Positions 44,864 through 52,718 of a stretch of 64,000 nt of DNA are shown here, one piece after another. Below the pieces are notes generated by a model. The model was not told the DNA's origin. It searched no databases and saw only the letters and a program-made list of their open reading frames with translations. The position numbers and the translations under genes were made by a program. This DNA is from JAAYBQ01 sp035403465 (GTDB lineage: Bacteria; Spirochaetota; UBA4802; UBA5550). Location: positions 1 through 64,000 of the forward strand of contig DAONFG010000003.1 in the NCBI GenBank assembly GCA_035403465.1. Reading direction: 5' to 3'. The stretch's first letter is position 1. The number at the start of each line of letters is the position of its first letter.

Positions 44864-45178
44864 ATGAATAATACCGAAATACTGACAGATCTTAAGAAAA
44901 AACTAATAAAAAGATTCGGTACTGATGTTCAGGATGTTATACTCTACGGGTCACAATTATCGGGAAGTAACAGTGAGTCGGATTATGACATTTTAATACT
45001 TCTTAAATCAAAACCGGACTGGCAGATTGAAAGAGAAATTTCGGACATTTGTTATGAAATTGATCTGGAATACGGAATAATAACTGATGTGCATATTCTT
45101 GGTTCTGATGAGTTGGACTCGCCCAGAGGAAGACAGCCTGTATTTGTAAATGCCATATCCGGCGGGCTGCATGTATGA
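44864..45178 (+). CDS. MNT-type nucleotidyltransferase of a HEPN/MNT pair
   Basis: A 104-residue protein with the minimal nucleotidyltransferase motif 'YGSQLSGSNSESDYDILILL' (GSxxxGxxxxxSDxD) and a third acidic strand 'YGIITDVHIL'. In HEPN/MNT systems this protein is the antitoxin, often by AMPylating or binding the HEPN RNase. It overlaps the next gene by four bases. AGGTG precedes the ATG. Confidence 0.85.
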   Translation: MNNTEILTDLKKKLIKRFGTDVQDVILYGSQLSGSNSESDYDILILLKSKPDWQIEREISDICYEIDLEYGIITDVHILGSDELDSPRGRQPVFVNAISGGLHV

Positions 45179-45567
45179 TTTCTAATGCAGACAGGGAAGC
45201 GCTTATAGCGTACAGGTTTGAGCAGGCAAAGGAAACAATAGCTGTTTCAGAGTTTCTGTTTAATTCGGATAAACTCCCTGTAGCAGTCAACCGTATTTAT
45301 TATGGTATATACTATGCTTTAACAGCGCTTGCGCTGAAGCATATGTTTGAAACCTCGAAGCATGCCCAGCTGCTGGGATGGTTTAACCGTGTATTTATAT
45401 CCGGAAACATTGTTGATATCAGTTATGGCCGGATCCTCAGGAATGCTTTTCAGAACCGTACCAAAAGTGATTATGATGCTTATATTCATTTCGATAGAAC
45501 TGAAGTAGCTGCAATGCTTGAAGAAATGAAAGATTTTATTGCTATGATTGAATCATTATTAAAATAG
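45175..45567 (+). CDS. HEPN-domain protein (UPF0332-like)
   Basis: A 130-residue helical protein: 'RFEQAKETIAVSEFLFNSDK', 'AVNRIYYGIYYALTALALK' and 'KHAQLLGWFNRVFI', ending with 'NRTKSDYDAYIHFD'. This is the UPF0332 pattern of HEPN proteins. The classical Rx4-6H RNase motif is not clear, so nuclease activity is uncertain. It is coupled to the MNT gene by an ATGA overlap, giving a toxin-antitoxin-like unit. Confidence 0.82.
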   Translation: MISNADREALIAYRFEQAKETIAVSEFLFNSDKLPVAVNRIYYGIYYALTALALKHMFETSKHAQLLGWFNRVFISGNIVDISYGRILRNAFQNRTKSDYDAYIHFDRTEVAAMLEEMKDFIAMIESLLK

Positions 45568-45641
45568 TTTTACTTAACCTCTCCCTGATATGAGCCGGTC
45601 AATAATGTTAAGAGATGATTACATCATTTGAGGAATTTAAT

Positions 45642-45953
45642 ATGGTTTTAATTAATAATGATCAAATTGTAAATGATGAACGGCGAAGCTTCCACCTGAC
45701 TTCGGAAAAATATTTTCGTGTAGAATTAATGCATATTGATGAAAATGATGTGTATAATGATTACAGGCTCAATAATGAAAACTTAATGCTTATAATACTT
45801 CAGGGCAGTATGCAGGTAACAGTGAATAATCAGAAAATAATTCTCGATAAAAGTATTCCACAGATAATAATTACAGAAAATGAAATATTCTCAATAACCG
45901 GGCTCTGCCAAAGTATTGTTGAATTTATCTGGAGTCCCGGACTTTATGGCTGA
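45642..45953 (+). CDS. Small cupin-like protein
   Basis: A 103-residue protein with a cupin-like beta pattern: 'NNENLMLIILQGSMQVTVNN' then 'KIILDKSIPQIIITENEIFS'. Metal-ligand histidines are not visible. The ATG at 45642 is preferred to 45615 because TTGAGGAA lies just upstream. It is 75 bp after the HEPN gene on the same strand. The function is unknown; it could be a ligand-sensing or regulatory protein. Confidence 0.6.
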   Translation: MVLINNDQIVNDERRSFHLTSEKYFRVELMHIDENDVYNDYRLNNENLMLIILQGSMQVTVNNQKIILDKSIPQIIITENEIFSITGLCQSIVEFIWSPGLYG

Positions 45954-45958
45954 TGCCT

Positions 45959-47251
45959 TCACCCTGTAATATTCACCTGCGGCAGCCATAACCACGGTAG
46001 TATTGATGATCCTTTCCGTTCCCTGTCGCTGCTGAGTTCAATCCCGCCTGCAAGGAGCTGTATAATATTCCCGCTGATCATGCAGTCTTTTACCCTGCCT
46101 GTTATTTTACCGTCTTCAACAAGGTATGCCAGGTCCATGCTGGCCGAAAAATCTCCTGTGATTGTGTTGGATTGTCCCAGTCCTATGAACTGGTGGGCAA
46201 CAATCCCTTTTTTGATTGCTGATATTATAGATTCATGTGTCTCTGATCCGGGGTTAACCTCGATCCCGGTAAATGAAGGTCCGGGAAGCGATGAGTAGCC
46301 GCGCGACGCGTTACCCGTGGGTGCGATGCCGAGCCTTTCGGCGTACTTCAAGTCAGCTATAAATGTTTCAACGACGCCGCTGTTGACCAGGAACTTATCT
46401 GCAACGTTAACTCCCTCTGCATCAAAGGGGATACTGTATGGTGATCCCGTGATGACCGGGGTGTCCTTTACAGTAAGTTTTTCACTGAACACCCTGGTCC
46501 CCTGTTTTTCCGCCATGGGAGATATGCCTTTCCACACGGGGACAGCGCTGAACCCGGAGATCACCAGTCCAAGAAGGCTGCCGAACGCGGATGGCGGCAG
46601 TATCACGGGGTACATCCCGCTTTCGATTTTACGTGCTGTCAGGGCCTTTTCAATCTTATCGGCCACAACCCCTGCCATCTCCCTGAACTCCACGGGTTTT
46701 GTGTGCGATTCACCCTCCCATGTCTCTATGCGCGTGCCGTCTTCAAGTACAAGGGTTGCCGAAACCGAAGCCGAGTAGTATGAGTCGCGGTAAGAAATGT
46801 CTATGCCTTCGGAATTTGCAAGCCGCAGGCTGCCGGTCGATGCGGTGACACCCATGTCTATGCTGATCCCCGGAAAACGCCGTGTCAGTTCATCTATAGA
46901 TGCCTCGCATGCACTGATTTCGTTTTGCAGATTAAAGTTTTCAATTTCCGGGTCGTAGGGATCAAAGAGACTTTTGGTGTCTGCCGGAAGAGTAAAGTTT
47001 TCAATGTCGCCGAACTTCGAGAGAGAGGCGGCAAGTTTTGCTATACGTTCAATGTTCGAGTCGTCATTCGTGCTGGAAAACCCGGTGTGTCCGTCAATGT
47101 TCAGGCGTACGCCTGTACCCGAGTTTTCATTTTCTGTGAGTGAATGGAGCCTGTTGTTTTTAAACTTAACAGGCGTGCTCCTCCCTGAAACATGTATTAT
47201 GTCAAACCACCTGGTCCCGCCAGGCATTGTTTTTGTTACGCGTTCGATCAT
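45959..47251 (-). CDS. pmbA: TldE/PmbA family metalloprotease subunit
   Basis: A 430-residue TldD/PmbA-family protein. It lacks HExxxH, so it matches TldE, the non-catalytic partner. Typical stretches are 'GYSSLPGPSFTGIEVNPGSE' and 'IVAHQFIGLGQSNTITGDFS'. With TldD it forms a complex that degrades unfolded or leader peptides and matures some RiPPs. It overlaps tldD by four bases. No RiPP precursor is evident nearby. Confidence 0.88.
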   Translation of the reverse strand: MIERVTKTMPGGTRWFDIIHVSGRSTPVKFKNNRLHSLTENENSGTGVRLNIDGHTGFSSTNDDSNIERIAKLAASLSKFGDIENFTLPADTKSLFDPYDPEIENFNLQNEISACEASIDELTRRFPGISIDMGVTASTGSLRLANSEGIDISYRDSYYSASVSATLVLEDGTRIETWEGESHTKPVEFREMAGVVADKIEKALTARKIESGMYPVILPPSAFGSLLGLVISGFSAVPVWKGISPMAEKQGTRVFSEKLTVKDTPVITGSPYSIPFDAEGVNVADKFLVNSGVVETFIADLKYAERLGIAPTGNASRGYSSLPGPSFTGIEVNPGSETHESIISAIKKGIVAHQFIGLGQSNTITGDFSASMDLAYLVEDGKITGRVKDCMISGNIIQLLAGGIELSSDRERKGSSILPWLWLPQVNITG

Positions 47252-48636
47252 TTTCCGCCCCCTATAAGTACGTCGTTTACAAGCATATGCGGCCCGCCCA
47301 GGGTGACTGGAAGCGGACCCTGTCCCCCCTTGCCGCAGCCTCCAAGCCCGCCGAACATCTCCCTGTCGTTGCCTATCATGGATATGTTTTTCAATGTCGT
47401 GAAGACGTTCCCTGAAAGTATGATGTCCCGGAACATCTTTCCCGGTTTTCCGTTTTTGATCCTGTACCCGTATGCTGCGGTGAACGTGAACATTTCAAGG
47501 TTCGTCTGCCCGCCTATGTAGCTCACTGCGTAGAGACCGTCATCCATTGCTGCGAAGATGTTGTCGCGGCTGTGAGCGCCGTTTTCAATATAAGTATTGG
47601 TCATGCGGACAATCGGCTGTTTCATCACTCCCATCGCCCTGCCGTTGCCTGTTGTCTCTTCGTCCATTTTGTCCGCGGTCTCGCGTGAATGGAGTCGCCC
47701 GGAGAGCGTGCCGTTTTTAATGAGGAATGTTTTTGACGGAATGATCCCCTCGTCGTCAAAGGGTATATACCCCGCGATATGTTCAATGCTGCCGTCATCT
47801 ATCACGTTCAGTTCAGGCGGACCGAATTCCCTGCCCAGTACCATTATACCGCGCATTGACGGATTCTCGTACACAAAGTCCGCTTCCGATAAGTGACCGA
47901 AAGCCTCGTGTATAAAGACACCGCTAAGTTTAGGGTCCAGTATTACCCTGTAACGCCCCCCTTCGACCGGTTCGGCGTCGAGCATGTCCATTGCAGTCTT
48001 TACCACCTTCTCTGCCAGGGCTTCACGGTTTTCGGTGATTTCAAACCCGCCGAATCCTGAAACCGATTCATTGTAGGGCTGGACAACCGCACCCTTCTTT
48101 GCCACTGAAGCGAGGGATATGCCGCAGTATGACCTGTCATACTCAAGGTGCGATCCCTCGCTGTTAAGGTAAACGTAGTTTGAATTGCCATCCCTGTAAA
48201 CAGCCCTGGTGGTCTGGATGTGTTCTGCATTCCTGAGGATTTTATTGTAGCCGCTCAAGAGCTCGAATTTTTCATCAACGCTTACAGAGCTGAAGTCCCT
48301 TGATACTTTAGTGGAAAATTTTCCTGTAACGGATTTACCCGCTGCTATGCCGGACTTTACCCTCGGCACAACAATTGATGCCGAGTTCACAGCGCTTTTG
48401 AAAAATCTTTCTATTGATGAAAGGTCGTTGAACGTGGCGAATCCCCAGGACCCGTTTTTAAGAACTCGCACTGAACCGGCAACTGAATCGCCCGAGGTGA
48501 CTGCGTCTGTGTTTTCTCCTGAAAGGGAGATGGCTGTGCCGCCCCCTGCCGAGAGCCTGATCTCGGAAAAGTCGAACCCGCCTGATGCAATAAGCTGTTT
48601 CCCTTTTTCGACTGCCGCGGATAATTTTTCGTTCAT
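47248..48636 (-). CDS. tldD: TldD family metalloprotease
   Basis: A 462-residue protein with the zinc motif 'FIHEAFGHLSEADFV' (HExxxH) near residue 250. Other TldD stretches are 'GGRYRVILDPKLSGV', 'GRAMGVMKQPIVRMTNTYIE' and 'GGLGGCGKGGQGPLP' near the C-terminus. It is the catalytic half of the TldD/TldE protease and is cotranscribed with it. Confidence 0.92.
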   Translation of the reverse strand: MNEKLSAAVEKGKQLIASGGFDFSEIRLSAGGGTAISLSGENTDAVTSGDSVAGSVRVLKNGSWGFATFNDLSSIERFFKSAVNSASIVVPRVKSGIAAGKSVTGKFSTKVSRDFSSVSVDEKFELLSGYNKILRNAEHIQTTRAVYRDGNSNYVYLNSEGSHLEYDRSYCGISLASVAKKGAVVQPYNESVSGFGGFEITENREALAEKVVKTAMDMLDAEPVEGGRYRVILDPKLSGVFIHEAFGHLSEADFVYENPSMRGIMVLGREFGPPELNVIDDGSIEHIAGYIPFDDEGIIPSKTFLIKNGTLSGRLHSRETADKMDEETTGNGRAMGVMKQPIVRMTNTYIENGAHSRDNIFAAMDDGLYAVSYIGGQTNLEMFTFTAAYGYRIKNGKPGKMFRDIILSGNVFTTLKNISMIGNDREMFGGLGGCGKGGQGPLPVTLGGPHMLVNDVLIGGGK

Positions 48637-48920
48637 GTAAACCTCTTGTGTTAATCACTAATTGTATATGGCCGGGTAAAGAATGCTGCGGAGACACGGA
48701 GAACACCCCATACGGCACACTTCCTGCAGCCCCGCTGTCGATCTGATCGTGAGCAGCAGAAGGCAGATGTAAATAGGATCTTTGCGTATGTCTTTTTTCA
48801 TGGTCAGCCCTGATGCAGTTCCGGATAAAAACAGGGCGGTGTCAACCGATTATTTAAAGATAATATGCTTCGGGGCAAGGGTGTCTGATGCGACTTATAG
48901 CATTTCACGATTAAATTTGT

Positions 48921-48961
48921 CCTGTCATTGCGAACGTAGTGAAGCAATCTGTTCTGACAGG
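48921..48961. repeat. Small CATTGCGA-type palindromic repeat
   Basis: CCTGTCA (48921-48927) and TGACAGG (48955-48961) bound 'TTGCGAACGTAGTGAAGCAA', the common dispersed CATTGCGAA...GAAGCAAT motif. A degenerate relative lies near 56950-57007. The whole 48637-49340 gap holds repeats and no supported gene. Confidence 0.5.
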
Positions 48962-48995
48962 AATGTCTTTAATCTGATAAAATTAGTAGTTCCAT

Positions 48996-49146
48996 AAACA
49001 GACTGCCACGGCAGTGCAGCCACGATGGCAGCCTGCAAGCACGAAACAGGCCGCTCACGGATAATCCGTGTCCTGCGCGCGGCATCATTACATCCTGTAG
49101 AAGCGATGTTTCTATATTGCCTGCCTTCATGCCTCGCCGTGACGTT
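48996..49146 (+). repeat. Dispersed repeat, interrupted copy
   Basis: AAACAGACTGCCACGGCAGTGC...GCCTGCAAGCACGAAACA, then a 56-bp insertion, then GATGTTTCTATA...TGCCTCGCCGTGACGTT. It matches the reverse complement of 56499-56596, which lacks the insertion. Confidence 0.7.
49049..49104 (-). repeat. Double-hairpin GGA-loop module, copy E
   Basis: A 56-bp insertion in the repeat at 48996-49146. On the minus strand it reads TACA-GGA-TGTA (hairpin 1), a short linker, then GCCGC...GCGGC enclosing CACGGAT/ATCCGTG (hairpin 2). The architecture is like copies A and D with different stems. It sits inside the host repeat's GAAACA/TGTTTC hairpin. Confidence 0.55.
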
Positions 49147-49340
49147 AATTGTACTAAACCAATCGTTAATAGCTATAGCCCCGCAAAAACAATATTTTGG
49201 TATGATCCCAAAAAGTTGTTGCTATCCGTTTAATTTGTTTACATATTATACATGTTCCAGCCGTAGCTTGTGTTAAAAGTATTTATTTTAATTCCGGTAA
49301 TAGCCGCTAAAACTTAGTTACATACAGGGAGGATTTTTGA

Positions 49341-49820
49341 ATGATCAAACACATAGATATTGTGGATGGTGAAAGACGTGAGCAGTTTTCTCACAGGTTC
49401 ATTTCCCAGGTAAGACGCTTCAGGTATATTGGATTTATGGTTATAATGGCTGATGCTGCCCTGACAGCACTTCTTGTCACCTCGTATGTTACAGGCAAAT
49501 CAACCAAGCTGGCCCTGGGGATGTCCATGGCCATGGTTGCCCTGCTGACCGTACCTTTTATGATTATTTTTTTTAACAAGAGCTGGCAGCTGGGTGCCGA
49601 TGCCGAGACTGACCACTTGCAGGTGCTCACCGGAAGAGTGGAAAAAATAAAGAAAGAGGTAAAGGGCAAAAAGACTTATCTCGTTCTTACTGTGGATAAA
49701 CAGAATTTTACCATAAATGAAGAATACTGTAAGGGCGTTGACGTTGGAGTGAAAGTGGCCATTACCGTGGGGATATCATCAAAGGTAGCCGTAGATGTTG
49801 CGGCAGTGGAACAGCAGTAA
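49341..49820 (+). CDS. Hypothetical two-helix membrane protein
   Basis: A 159-residue protein. Two transmembrane helices (about 28-50 and 58-78) are followed by a soluble beta-rich tail ('LQVLTGRVEKIKKEVKGKKT', 'YLVLTVDKQNFTINEEYCKG') that looks like a small OB-like or NfeD-like fold. I recognise no family. GGGAGG precedes the ATG and a terminator follows. It appears monocistronic. Confidence 0.7.
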   Translation: MIKHIDIVDGERREQFSHRFISQVRRFRYIGFMVIMADAALTALLVTSYVTGKSTKLALGMSMAMVALLTVPFMIIFFNKSWQLGADAETDHLQVLTGRVEKIKKEVKGKKTYLVLTVDKQNFTINEEYCKGVDVGVKVAITVGISSKVAVDVAAVEQQ

Positions 49821-49857
49821 TAACTGCATAAGAAAGGCATCATGATCATTGTTATTC

Positions 49858-49888
49858 AGAAAAGAGGTTCATGGGGAATCTCTTTTCT
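49858..49888 (+). terminator. Terminator-like hairpin
   Basis: AGAAAAGAG (49858-49866) pairs with CTCTTTTCT (49880-49888), about 40 bp after the membrane protein stop. The rest of 49821-50143 contains the leader of the acetate transporter. Confidence 0.5.
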
Positions 49889-50082
49889 TATGTTTAAATT
49901 TGTGAATATTTTTTTAAAATGTACTTTTAAAGGGTGAAATTTGAGTTGATAAAATAAATGTCAGTTATAAAATTGCAAAATTGCGTTTTTCGAACAAATC
50001 GGTTCTGAAACTATTCCTTGTTAATTTATCGACGATTTAACACGTGCCGGGTCATCGGGTGATCTGCCAGGAGGTTTCAGGC

Positions 50083-50151
50083 ATGGACTGGTTTGTCAGA
50101 AAACTGCATATAAAAACAAACAACATAAATCGGAGGATTTTTTATGAGTAA
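50083..50151 (+). CDS. 22-codon leader ORF overlapping the acetate transporter start
   Basis: A perfect AGGAGG (50069-50074) lies 8 bp before this ATG. The peptide is MDWFVRKLHIKTNNINRRIF, then YE and a stop. The stop (50149-50151) lies just inside the next gene, whose ATG is at 50144, so translation could be coupled. The CGGAGGA used by the transporter is inside this ORF. It may be a regulatory leader peptide. Confidence 0.4.
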   Translation: MDWFVRKLHIKTNNINRRIFYE

Positions 50152-50728
50152 CGACAATTTCGCAAATCCGGCACCTGTGGGGCTCCTGGGATTCGGTATG
50201 ACCACCATCCTTCTCAACTTCCACAACGCGGGATTATATTCTCTGGATGCGATGATCCTGGGAATGGGTGTTTTCTTCGGCGGACTGGCCCAGCTTATAG
50301 CGGGTACAATGGAATTTAAAAAAGGCAACACTTTTGGACAGGCAGCTTTCATGTCTTATGGCGCTTTCTGGATGCTTCTTGTATTTCTTCTGATCATACC
50401 TAAAGTTCCTGTTTGGGCGGCTTATGCAGCATCTGAAACTGCTATGGCAACTTTCTTCGGCCTATGGGGTGTTTACACATTCTTTATGTTCATCGGAACT
50501 CTGAACGGCAACCGTGCTACACAGACTATTTTCCTTTCTCTTACAATTCTCTTCTTCCTTTTGATGGGAAGGGACATTCTTGCTGCAAAAGGTATGGTTG
50601 ATTTAAGCAAGACTGTTGGCCATATAGCAGGTTATGAAGGTATCTTCTGCGGATTAAGTGCATTCTATACAGCGCTTGGCGAGATTCTTAACGAGAAACG
50701 TGGAAAAACCATCCTTCCTCTTGGTTAA
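50144..50728 (+). CDS. satP: Acetate uptake transporter (GPR1/FUN34/YaaH, SatP family)
   Basis: A 194-residue protein with six membrane segments and the family signature 'NPAPVGLLGFGMTTILLNFH' at the N-terminus. Conserved 'FFGGLAQLIAGTMEFKKGNTF' and 'AFWMLLVF' follow. It is a proton- or anion-coupled acetate/succinate channel of the inner membrane. CGGAGGA precedes the ATG, an overlapping leader ORF lies upstream, and a strong terminator follows. Confidence 0.92.
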   Translation: MSNDNFANPAPVGLLGFGMTTILLNFHNAGLYSLDAMILGMGVFFGGLAQLIAGTMEFKKGNTFGQAAFMSYGAFWMLLVFLLIIPKVPVWAAYAASETAMATFFGLWGVYTFFMFIGTLNGNRATQTIFLSLTILFFLLMGRDILAAKGMVDLSKTVGHIAGYEGIFCGLSAFYTALGEILNEKRGKTILPLG

Positions 50729-50750
50729 TCAATACTGATGCAATAATAAA

Positions 50751-50777
50751 AAAGGCTGCCATTAACCGGCAGCCTTT
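50751..50777. terminator. Rho-independent terminator, bidirectional
   Basis: AAAGGCTGCC (50751-50760), ATTAACC loop, GGCAGCCTTT (50768-50777), with A run before and T run after. It serves satP and the convergent barrel gene. Confidence 0.85.
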
Positions 50778-50782
50778 TTTTA

Positions 50783-51589
50783 TTAATCAAACTCCCTGGT
50801 GAACGCTGCACAGAATTTCGGTGTCAGAACCTCGTTGCCTGTCATATACTCCACAGGGGAATAACCGTTACTGTTGCTTAACCATAAAGAAAAGGTGTGC
50901 CTGTATCCCGCGTATTTGAACCCGGCATTGTATGTCATGTATTTAAACGCAAACCCGCCAAGGTTCATCACCAGCTCGCCGCAGAACGCGGCGTGATCGG
51001 TAAAATATATTTCGGTGAAAATCCCAGTGCCCGCACTCCAGTCTTCCTTTGAGTCGACCTGGTAAAAATTAGTGTTATATGCAAATGAAGGGACCAGTCC
51101 AATGCTGAACCTGTTGCTGAACATATGCTTTTGTATTATGACCTGTGTAAAGAACGAGAACCTGTCGCTGTCCTGCAGGGTAGTTACGGCTTCGATGTTC
51201 TCACTGTCTGCCGCACTTAGAGAAAACCAGTTGTTCACCTCATTAGTGTCCTTGTAACCGGTGCCGCCGTAAACGGAGAGTGACAGAATATCTGTTTCGG
51301 AAAAGTCGTTTAAAACATTCAGCTTCAGTGAACCGATGATGTCCTTGTTTCTGAATGAGTAGGCCAGTAATACGTCAAGGGGATCGAATATTCCGTATGA
51401 CAGGGCAATGTTTATGTTGGTAGTGTGCCTGTTAACATCGAAGTACCTGTGCCCTATGTCCAGGTTGAATATCCCGCTGCCGTTTGTCTGCGCAGTAGGC
51501 AGGTCAAAGACATATGGCACAAGGTTTCCGGCTTCAGCCGCTGTAATTATTGATAACATGATTAATGCGGTGAATATGATTTTCTTCAT
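50783..51589 (-). CDS. Outer-membrane beta-barrel protein, DUF5777-like
   Basis: A 268-residue protein with a signal peptide ending AAEAG. Residues after about 20 form alternating amphipathic strands ('TNINIALSYGIFDPLDVLLA', 'FAFKYMTYNAGFKYAGYRHT') and the last residue region is FTREFD. The start 'NLVPYVFDLPTAQTNGSGIF' recalls DUF5777 barrels found near cytochromes. It is the third gene of an operon with two multihaem cytochromes, so it may hold or pass electrons through the outer membrane. The ATG at 51589 has AAAGGAT upstream. Confidence 0.7.
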   Translation of the reverse strand: MKKIIFTALIMLSIITAAEAGNLVPYVFDLPTAQTNGSGIFNLDIGHRYFDVNRHTTNINIALSYGIFDPLDVLLAYSFRNKDIIGSLKLNVLNDFSETDILSLSVYGGTGYKDTNEVNNWFSLSAADSENIEAVTTLQDSDRFSFFTQVIIQKHMFSNRFSIGLVPSFAYNTNFYQVDSKEDWSAGTGIFTEIYFTDHAAFCGELVMNLGGFAFKYMTYNAGFKYAGYRHTFSLWLSNSNGYSPVEYMTGNEVLTPKFCAAFTREFD

Positions 51590-51603
51590 ATATGATATCC
51601 TTT

Positions 51604-51924
51604 TTAAAAATCGGTCCGCCTGTGGCAGTAGAAGCATGAAGGCGTGCTTTTAAATATATTATCGGTTTTATGAACATGCGCGCCATTAAGGATGGCATCT
51701 TTGCGTTCCTGTACCTGTATCTGGTCCATGCTCATTTTAAGCGGATCGTGGCACTCGCCGCAGTATGCCTTTATATTCTGAATGCCCTGGAGCTGCTCGC
51801 CGTGGCAGTGTTTGCATTCATCACCGTAAGAATGTTCCTCAACAGTGCGTGATTTGCATGTGACTATTGCCGCCGACAGGATCAGCAGAGCTGCTAAAGT
51901 GATGTATTTAATCATCAGTTTCAT
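51604..51924 (-). CDS. Small trihaem c-type cytochrome
   Basis: A 106-residue protein. A signal peptide with a possible lipobox (AIVTC) is followed by three CxxCH sites: CKHCH, CGECH and CFYCH, the last almost at the C-terminus. Several other histidines could be axial ligands. It is probably a periplasmic or lipid-anchored electron carrier. It lies between the larger cytochrome (21 bp upstream) and the barrel gene (14 bp downstream), clearly one operon. Confidence 0.82.
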   Translation of the reverse strand: MKLMIKYITLAALLILSAAIVTCKSRTVEEHSYGDECKHCHGEQLQGIQNIKAYCGECHDPLKMSMDQIQVQERKDAILNGAHVHKTDNIFKSTPSCFYCHRRTDF

Positions 51925-51945
51925 TATATATTCCTGTTCATGATT

Positions 51946-52593
51946 TCAGTCATGGCATGTATCGCATGCCTGCCCGTGGCCCGTAAGCCCGGTAAAACCT
52001 GATACAGCTGAACCCCCGGATTCACCATCTGCGCCATGACATGCATCACCGCTGCAGTATGTGATTTTTGATCTTTCAATATTATAATGGTGCCAGTTCC
52101 CCTCTTCGCTGTTACTGTGTCCCGGAGGCGGTATCAGGCCTGAAAATCCGCTGTGGCATATTTTACATGAATACCCAGCGCTAGTTACACCGTCAAGTGT
52201 CGATCCATGGCAGGATGCATATTTACATGTATTGAACCAGCCGGTGTTTACGGTCCTGTCTGCAGGGTAATCATCAACTGCGATATGATGGTAGAAGCCT
52301 CCCCTGTTTGAGAAATGGGTTGTCGAGAAGATAGTCCATGTGTCGCCGTGACAGGTATAGCATGAAGGCGCACCCGAATTGCCTCCTGTCAGGTCATTCC
52401 CGTGGCACTGTACTTCGTCGCAGTTTCCATGAGGGAAACGGTAAACGGCACCATGATAATAGTCGGACTGGAACGGTTTTGAAGAGTGCAGGGAACTCCA
52501 GAGTTTTTCTGTTATATTTTCAGAAACCGGGTTGCAGCCTGCAAGTATTGCAACTACAGCGGCAAATTTTATTATTAAAAAAAACAGTTTCAT
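51946..52593 (-). CDS. Hexahaem-type lipoprotein with alternating CxxxxCH/CxxCH motifs
   Basis: A 215-residue lipoprotein (lipobox ILAGC, Cys 20). Haem sites alternate: CDEVQCH, CYTCH, CKYASCH, CKICH, CSGDACH, CDTCH, so three CxxxxCH/CxxCH pairs. This pairing is known from Geobacter-type multihaem proteins. CxxxxCH sites may bind haem or be structural. The protein ends one residue after the last CH. AGGTG precedes the ATG. First gene of the cytochrome/barrel operon; likely roles are periplasmic or outer-membrane electron transfer. Confidence 0.85.
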   Translation of the reverse strand: MKLFFLIIKFAAVVAILAGCNPVSENITEKLWSSLHSSKPFQSDYYHGAVYRFPHGNCDEVQCHGNDLTGGNSGAPSCYTCHGDTWTIFSTTHFSNRGGFYHHIAVDDYPADRTVNTGWFNTCKYASCHGSTLDGVTSAGYSCKICHSGFSGLIPPPGHSNSEEGNWHHYNIERSKITYCSGDACHGADGESGGSAVSGFTGLTGHGQACDTCHD

Positions 52594-52659
52594 AAATATT
52601 CACCTGTTGGTATTGAGTATAATGAAAACCGGGTGAATATTCAAAAAAAATACTGTTGC

Positions 52660-52689
52660 TTGACATAAGTTATACAATATGATTATATT
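52660..52689 (+). promoter_or_regulatory. Promoter of the CsgG-like gene
   Basis: TTGACA (52660-52665), 18-bp spacer, TATATT (52684-52689), 30 bp upstream of the ATG at 52719. Confidence 0.5.
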
Positions 52690-52718
52690 AAAAACATACT
52701 TGCCCCTGGGGAATAATT

